This document shows positions 7,141-10,350 of a DNA stretch of 10,350 bases, piece by piece. Made by a program: the position numbers and the translations under genes. The notes below the pieces were generated by a model. The model did no database searches. It was not told where the DNA came from and was given only the letters and a program-made list of their open reading frames with translations. Position 1 is the first letter of the stretch. Every line of letters begins with the position of its first letter. The stretch is from Modestobacter sp. (GTDB lineage Bacteria; Actinomycetota; Actinomycetes; Mycobacteriales; Geodermatophilaceae): contig JAOPUQ010000055.1 in the NCBI GenBank assembly GCA_025963425.1, positions 1 through 10,350 on the forward strand, read 5' to 3'.

Positions 7141-7152
7141 CCGTGCAGGTTA
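7141..7152 (-). promoter_or_regulatory. Possible leaderless promoter (-10 box) of the hydrolase-hisS-AKR-aspS operon
   Basis: On the minus strand TAACCT (7152-7147) fits TAnnnT and is followed by six bases before the GTG at 7140, so transcription would start at or beside the start codon. No purine-rich ribosome binding site is present here. No recognisable -35 hexamer lies 16-18 bases upstream; that place is taken by the inverted repeat at 7155-7172. Confidence 0.4.
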
Positions 7153-7154
7153 CG

Positions 7155-7172
7155 CGGGGGCGATCACCCCCG
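7155..7172. promoter_or_regulatory. Inverted repeat CGGGGG-N6-CCCCCG in the -35 region, possible operator
   Basis: Perfect 6-bp arms, CGGGGG at 7155-7160 and CCCCCG at 7167-7172, flank CGATCA. The element lies two bases upstream of the proposed -10 box of the leftward operon, where a regulator would block or replace -35 contacts. It is G/C only, so chance is a real alternative in DNA this GC-rich. Confidence 0.3.
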
Positions 7173-7206
7173 GCGCCGCTGCCAGGGAGCCGACAGGCGC
7201 CCCACC

Positions 7207-7212
7207 TAGACT
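7207..7212 (+). promoter_or_regulatory. Candidate -10 box for the cyclophilin gene
   Basis: TAGACT matches the actinobacterial -10 pattern TAnnnT, in an intergenic region where TA-containing hexamers are rare. It would give a start near 7219 and a leader of about 80 bases before GTG at 7301. The leader opens with a small palindrome, ACACC (7222-7226) and GGTGT (7231-7235) around GCGG. No good -35 box is seen at the right distance. Confidence 0.35.
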
Positions 7213-7284
7213 CACTCCTCGACACCGCGGGGTGTGTGGCCGGAGCCTGTGGGTGAGGCCGCCCCCGAGAGAGCGCGACCGCCC

Positions 7285-7290
7285 GAGGAG
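7285..7290 (+). promoter_or_regulatory. Ribosome binding site of the cyclophilin gene
   Basis: GAGGAG lies ten bases before GTG at 7301. It supports this start over the in-frame GTG at 7232, which has no such site and would add an unconserved Arg/Pro-rich stretch. The chosen N-terminus VPTNKQRR also matches the conserved start of actinobacterial homologues such as M. tuberculosis PpiB (PTNAQRR). Confidence 0.6.
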
Positions 7291-7300
7291 CCCGAGAAGA

Positions 7301-8143
7301 GTGCCGACCAACAAGCAGCGCCGTGAGGCCGCCCAGCGACGTCTGCAGCGCCAGCTCGAGCGGCGCGGGGAACTCGCCCGCAAGCGCCGTCGCAACCTGC
7401 TGGCCGCGGTCGCGGTGATCGCCGTCCTGGTCGTGGTGGGCGCCGCCGTGCTCATCACCAACGTGATCGGCGGCGACGACGGCGCCGCCGCGGCCGACGG
7501 CTCGACCACCCCCGGCAGCGGCGCGGCCGCCGCCGCGACGACCAACGCCGACGGCACCGTGGCCTGCGACTACCAGCCGGACACCTCGGGGAACACCAAC
7601 CTCACCGACGTCGGCACCCCGCCGGGCCCGGAGGCCACGCCGACCCAGGGCACCAGCACGCTGCTGATGAGCACCGGCCAGGGCGACCTGACGCTGACCC
7701 TGGACCGGGCGGGCGCCCCGTGCGCGGCGGCCAGCTTCACCTTCCTGGCCCAGCAGGGCTTCTTCGACGGCAGCCCCTGCCACCGCGAGGTCAACCAGGA
7801 CGCCTTCGGTGTCCTGCAGTGCGGTGACCCCAGCGGCACCGGCCAGGGCGGCCCGACGTACAAGTTCGCCCAGGAGGTCACCGACGCGACCACCTACCCG
7901 CGCGGCACCATCGCAATGGCGAACAGCGGGCAGCCCGACTCCACCGGCAGCCAGTTCTTCCTCTGCTTCACCGACACCCAGCTGTCCCCGGACTACACCG
8001 CCGTGGGCACCGTCGACGAGGCCGGCCTGGCCGTGCTGGACCAGATCGCGGCCGCCGGCAACGACGGCTCGTTCGAGCCGAGCCCGGGCGGCGGGGCGCC
8101 GAACGTCCCCGTGACGATCACGAAGATGACCGTCCTCCAGTGA
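7301..8143 (+). CDS. Membrane-anchored peptidyl-prolyl cis-trans isomerase, cyclophilin type (PpiB/Rv2582-like), 280 aa
   Basis: The protein starts with a very basic cytoplasmic segment (residues 1-31), then one membrane helix (about 32-56, NLLAAVAVIAVLVVVGAAVL), an Ala/Thr/Gly/Ser-rich linker (about 58-85) and an outward-facing cyclophilin domain (about 118-280). That domain should catalyse proline isomerisation in exported proteins. Active-site equivalents are visible: the Arg of CHREV (Arg162, the FHR position), Gln173 in VLQCGDP and GSQFF (216-220). The position of cyclophilin A Trp121 seems to be Leu, which predicts weak cyclosporin binding. Four cysteines (89, 141, 160, 174) sit in the outer part and also occur in the mycobacterial homologue as I remember it, so disulfides are likely. 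The family neighbours are a hydrolase-hisS pair on one side and rel on the other. Its TGA overlaps the GTG of the broken DUF3105 lipoprotein gene (GTGA, 8140-8143). Confidence 0.93.
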   Translation: MPTNKQRREAAQRRLQRQLERRGELARKRRRNLLAAVAVIAVLVVVGAAVLITNVIGGDDGAAAADGSTTPGSGAAAAATTNADGTVACDYQPDTSGNTNLTDVGTPPGPEATPTQGTSTLLMSTGQGDLTLTLDRAGAPCAAASFTFLAQQGFFDGSPCHREVNQDAFGVLQCGDPSGTGQGGPTYKFAQEVTDATTYPRGTIAMANSGQPDSTGSQFFLCFTDTQLSPDYTAVGTVDEAGLAVLDQIAAAGNDGSFEPSPGGGAPNVPVTITKMTVLQ

Positions 8144-8371
8144 CCCTGGTGGCGCCCTCCGCCCTGGCGCTCGCCGGCTGCACGCCGGCGGTCGACGGGC
8201 AACCCTCGCGCCGGCCCCGGTGACGCTGGCCGGCACCCGGGTGGCCGCGCACCCCGCGGGCCAGGCGCACACGTCGGGCGTCGTCGACCCCGAGATCCCG
8301 CCGGTCGGCGGGGAGCACGACCCGGTCTGGGCCGACTGCACCGGCACCGTCTCGGCCGGCCCGGCCTGATG

Positions 8372-8394
8372 CCCTGGCCCTTCCCGGGCCAGGG
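8372..8394. terminator. Perfect 9-bp hairpin in the DUF3105 remnant, possible terminator
   Basis: CCCTGGCCC (8372-8380) and GGGCCAGGG (8386-8394) pair perfectly around a five-base loop, TTCCC. No T-run follows, as is usual for actinobacterial terminators. It lies at the junction where the central part of DUF3105 is missing, and it also encodes the family motif PWPFPGQG, so the symmetry may be a by-product of coding. Confidence 0.35.
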
Positions 8395-8491
8395 TGCGGC
8401 GGTCTCGCTGCAGGCGTGGGACCACCAGCTGCGGGTGCGCAGCGCGGCCGACCCGCGGGTGGCCCGGTTCGCCGACCTGCTGGCCTCCAAC

Positions 8492-8514
8492 CCCGGCTCC
8501 ACCCCGGAGCCGGG
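8492..8514. terminator. Second perfect 9-bp hairpin before the convergent gene ends, possible terminator
   Basis: CCCGGCTCC (8492-8500) and GGAGCCGGG (8506-8514) pair perfectly around a five-base loop, ACCCC. There is no T-run. It lies 65 bp from the end of rel, between two converging transcripts, a normal place for a two-way terminator. It has the same stem and loop length as the hairpin at 8372-8394 but unrelated sequence. Confidence 0.4.
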
Positions 8515-8578
8515 CGCCACCTGCGAGAACCCGGGGTTCGGGTTCGACCCATCGCGCACGGACTGACCGGCGGGCCGC

Positions 8579-10350
8579 TCAGGCGGTGACGCGCTCCACG
8601 TCGAAGACCCCGTCGACGTTGCGCACGGTCTGCAGCACCGCACCGAGGTGCGCCGGGTCGGCCAGCTCGAAGGTGAAGCGGCTGATCGCCACCCGGTCGC
8701 GGCTGGTCTGCACCGAGGCGGACAGGATGTTGACCCGCTCGTCGGCCAGGGCCCGGGTGACGTCGGACAGCAGCCGGTGCCGGTCCAGCGCCTCGACCTG
8801 GATGGCCACCAGGAACACCGCGCCGGGCTGGGAGGCCCACTCGACCTCGACCAGCCGCTCGGGCTTGCGCTGCAGGTCCGCGGCGTTGGTGCAGTCGGTG
8901 CGATGCACGCTGACCCCGCCACCGCGGGTGACGAAGCCCAGCACGTCGTCGCCGGGCACCGGGGTGCAGCACTTGGCGAGCTTGGCCCAGACGTCGGTCA
9001 TGCCGCGGACGAGCACGCCGGGGTCGCCGCTCGCGGAGCGGACGACGGTGCGCTTGGTCGGGATCGCCGTCTCGGCGATGTCCTCGGCCGCGCCCTCGGC
9101 CCCGCCCAGGGCGATGAGCAGCTTCTCCACCAGCGAGGCGGCCGAGACCTGGTGCTCCCCCACCGCGGCGTACAGCGCGCTCACGTCCGGGTAGTGCAGG
9201 TCGGCGGCCAGCGTGGCCAGCGCCTCGCCGCCGAGCAACCGCTGCAGCGGGAGCCCGGCCTTGCGCATCGCCTTGGTCAGCGCGTCCTTGCCGTCCTCGA
9301 CGGCGTCCTCGCGGCGCTCCTTGGTGAACCACTGCCGGATCTTGGTCCGCGCCCGGGACGACCCGACGAAGGACAGCCAGTCCTTGGACGGCCCGGCGGT
9401 GGGCGAGCGGGAGGTGAAGATCTCGACCACGTCGCCGTTGGACAGCTTGCTCTCCAGCGAGACCAGGTTCCCGTTGACCCGGGCGCCGATGCAACGGTGC
9501 CCGACCTCGGTGTGCACGGCGTAGGCGAAGTCCACCGGGGTGGACTCCCCGGGCAGGCTGATCACGTCTCCCTTGGGCGTGAAGACGAAGACCTCCTGCG
9601 GACCGAGGTCGTAGCGCAACGTCTCCAGGAACTCGCCGGGCTCCTGCGCCTCGCGCTGCCAGTCCAGCAGCTGGCGCAGCCACAGCATGTCGTCGCCGGC
9701 CGGGGACGGCGTCGGCCGGGCGCCCGCCGCGCGCGCCTTCTCCTTGTACTTCCAGTGCGCCGCGATGCCGTACTCGGCGGTGCGGTGCATCTCGTGGGTA
9801 CGGATCTGCAACTCCACGGGTTTGCCCTGCGGGCCGATCACCGTGGTGTGCAGCGACTGGTACATGTTGAACTTCGGCATCGCGACGAAGTCCTTGAAGC
9901 GGCCCGGCACCGGCTGCCAGTGCGCGTGCATGATGCCCAGCGCCGCGTAGACGTCGCGCACCGACTCCACCAGGACCCGGATGCCGACCAGGTCCCAGAT
10001 GTCGGTGAAGTCGCGGCCGCGCACGATCATCTTCTGGTAGATCGAGTAGTAGTGCTTGGGCCGGCCGGTGACGACGGCCTCGATCTTGGCCGCCTTCAGC
10101 TGGTCGGTGACCGCCGAGGTGACCTCGGCCAGATAGGTGTCCCGCGACGGCGCGCGCTCGGCCACCAGGCGGACGATCTCGTCGTACCGCTTGGGATAGA
10201 GGGTGGCGAACGCCAGGTCCTCCAGCTCCCACTTGATCGTGTTCATGCCCAGCCGGTGTGCCAGTGGGGCGAGGATCTCGAGCGTCTCGCGCGCCTTCTT
10301 CTCCTGCTTCTCCGGCGCGAGGAAACGCAGGGTGCGCATGTTGTGCAGCC
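8579..10350 (-). CDS. rel: Bifunctional (p)ppGpp synthetase/hydrolase Rel (RelA/SpoT family), 5' end missing
   Basis: About 590 C-terminal residues are present; the frame runs off the window end (LHNMRTLRFLAPEKQ), and by comparison with the roughly 790-aa mycobacterial Rel about 200 residues of the N-terminal hydrolase (HD) domain are outside. Visible in order are: the end of the HD domain with LAPLAHRLGM, the synthetase domain (about 10085-9743) with GRPKHYYSIYQKM, RFKDF, YQSLHTTV and the catalytic ELQIRT segment, a TGS domain (about 9598-9413), a conserved-cysteine region CCTPVPGD...HRTDC (about 8971-8891), and a C-terminal ACT domain (about 8833-8582). The RFKD sequence is the RXKD form found in bifunctional enzymes, not the EXDD form of synthetase-only RelA. 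The protein makes and degrades (p)ppGpp in the stringent response; TGS and ACT sense the ribosome and amino acid state. It converges on the cyclophilin unit. Confidence 0.97.
   Translation of the reverse strand, partial: LHNMRTLRFLAPEKQEKKARETLEILAPLAHRLGMNTIKWELEDLAFATLYPKRYDEIVRLVAERAPSRDTYLAEVTSAVTDQLKAAKIEAVVTGRPKHYYSIYQKMIVRGRDFTDIWDLVGIRVLVESVRDVYAALGIMHAHWQPVPGRFKDFVAMPKFNMYQSLHTTVIGPQGKPVELQIRTHEMHRTAEYGIAAHWKYKEKARAAGARPTPSPAGDDMLWLRQLLDWQREAQEPGEFLETLRYDLGPQEVFVFTPKGDVISLPGESTPVDFAYAVHTEVGHRCIGARVNGNLVSLESKLSNGDVVEIFTSRSPTAGPSKDWLSFVGSSRARTKIRQWFTKERREDAVEDGKDALTKAMRKAGLPLQRLLGGEALATLAADLHYPDVSALYAAVGEHQVSAASLVEKLLIALGGAEGAAEDIAETAIPTKRTVVRSASGDPGVLVRGMTDVWAKLAKCCTPVPGDDVLGFVTRGGGVSVHRTDCTNAADLQRKPERLVEVEWASQPGAVFLVAIQVEALDRHRLLSDVTRALADERVNILSASVQTSRDRVAISRFTFELADPAHLGAVLQTVRNVDGVFDVERVTA

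Larger units (their letters stand above)
8140..8566 (+). pseudogene. Remnant of a DUF3105 lipoprotein gene with a frameshift and a central deletion
   Basis: Three pieces of one DUF3105-type protein follow each other in three frames. Piece one, from GTG 8140, ends in a lipobox (SALALAGC, Cys codon 8179-8181) but has a short, uncharged signal region and stops at 8221-8223. Piece two (about 8205-8369) reads APAPVTLAGTRVAAHPAG and then DPEIPPVGGEHDPVWADCTG, the conserved N-terminal DUF3105 block, and stops at 8367-8369. Piece three (8369-8566) reads PWPFPGQGAAVSLQAWDHQL up to TPEPGATCENP, the family's C-terminal block. The central part, with the usual ENAVHSLEHGAVW motif and about 45-55 residues, is missing. 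The GTGA overlap with the cyclophilin stop suggests an ancestral two-gene coupled unit of outward-facing proteins. It ends 12 bp from the rel stop codon. Family identity is from motif memory; function of DUF3105 is unknown. Confidence 0.75.

Noticed and set aside
7232..7300. In-frame GTG at 7232 as start of the cyclophilin, or a leader peptide VCGRSLW
   Set aside because: There is no ribosome binding site before it, no stop before the main gene to make a leader peptide, and homologues start at PTN as chosen.
6443..8425. Long upstream extension of the hisS frame
   Set aside because: The extension runs opposite the cyclophilin gene and through the hydrolase gene in another frame, and has no conserved content. 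HisRS similarity begins exactly at ATG 6442.
8140..8566. Three separate small genes (a 27-residue lipopeptide, a 49-residue and a 65-residue protein)
   Set aside because: The three frames hold consecutive blocks of one known family in the right order, so a broken single gene explains them better, even though ATG 8369 overlaps the preceding stop in a coupled-looking TGATG.
1..10350. tRNA or rRNA genes, CRISPR arrays, insertion sequences, T-box or other riboswitch leaders
   Set aside because: I looked for cloverleaf ends, regular direct repeats, transposase motifs and conserved leader structures upstream of hisS and aspS and found none. The leaders here are too short for a T-box.

Overview
The window is GC-rich chromosomal DNA with strong third-position GC bias, GTG and TTG starts, and gene content typical of Actinomycetota. 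The order hisS, glyoxalase-II-like hydrolase, membrane-anchored cyclophilin, rel matches what I recall of the Mycobacterium tuberculosis Rv2580c-Rv2583c neighbourhood. The aspS and rarA genes lie further along, as they do in many actinobacteria. The protein flavour suggests a Geodermatophilaceae-like organism (Blastococcus, Modestobacter, Geodermatophilus), but that is an inference from memory of the families, not a search result.

Layout, left to right. The 5' part of rarA (minus strand, cut by the window start at 1) faces a divergent aldo/keto reductase gene (560-1435, plus). A gene-poor stretch from 1436 to 2373 holds a 13-bp inverted repeat and the frameshifted remains of a DUF559-type endonuclease-fold gene. 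Then comes a tight minus-strand operon, read right to left: metallo-beta-lactamase-fold hydrolase (7140-6442), hisS (6442-5180), a second aldo/keto reductase (5183-4182) and aspS (4155-2374). The first three overlap by 1 and 4 nt, and aspS follows after 26 nt. A 160-bp divergent promoter region separates this operon from a plus-strand peptidyl-prolyl isomerase gene (7301-8143). That gene's stop codon overlaps the degraded start of a DUF3105 lipoprotein gene (8140-8566), now broken by a frameshift and an internal deletion. The rel gene (minus strand, from 8579, cut by the window end) converges on it.

Functionally this is a housekeeping block for tRNA charging (AspRS, HisRS), stringent response (Rel), replication-fork maintenance (RarA) and extracytoplasmic protein folding (cyclophilin), with redox and detoxification enzymes between. 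I see no mobile element, phage, CRISPR, toxin-antitoxin or biosynthetic cluster, and no convincing undescribed system. The parts most worth a second look are the two gene remnants, the unexplained inverted repeat at 1469-1539, the paired hairpins inside the DUF3105 remnant, and the apparently leaderless GTG starts of rarA and the hydrolase operon.
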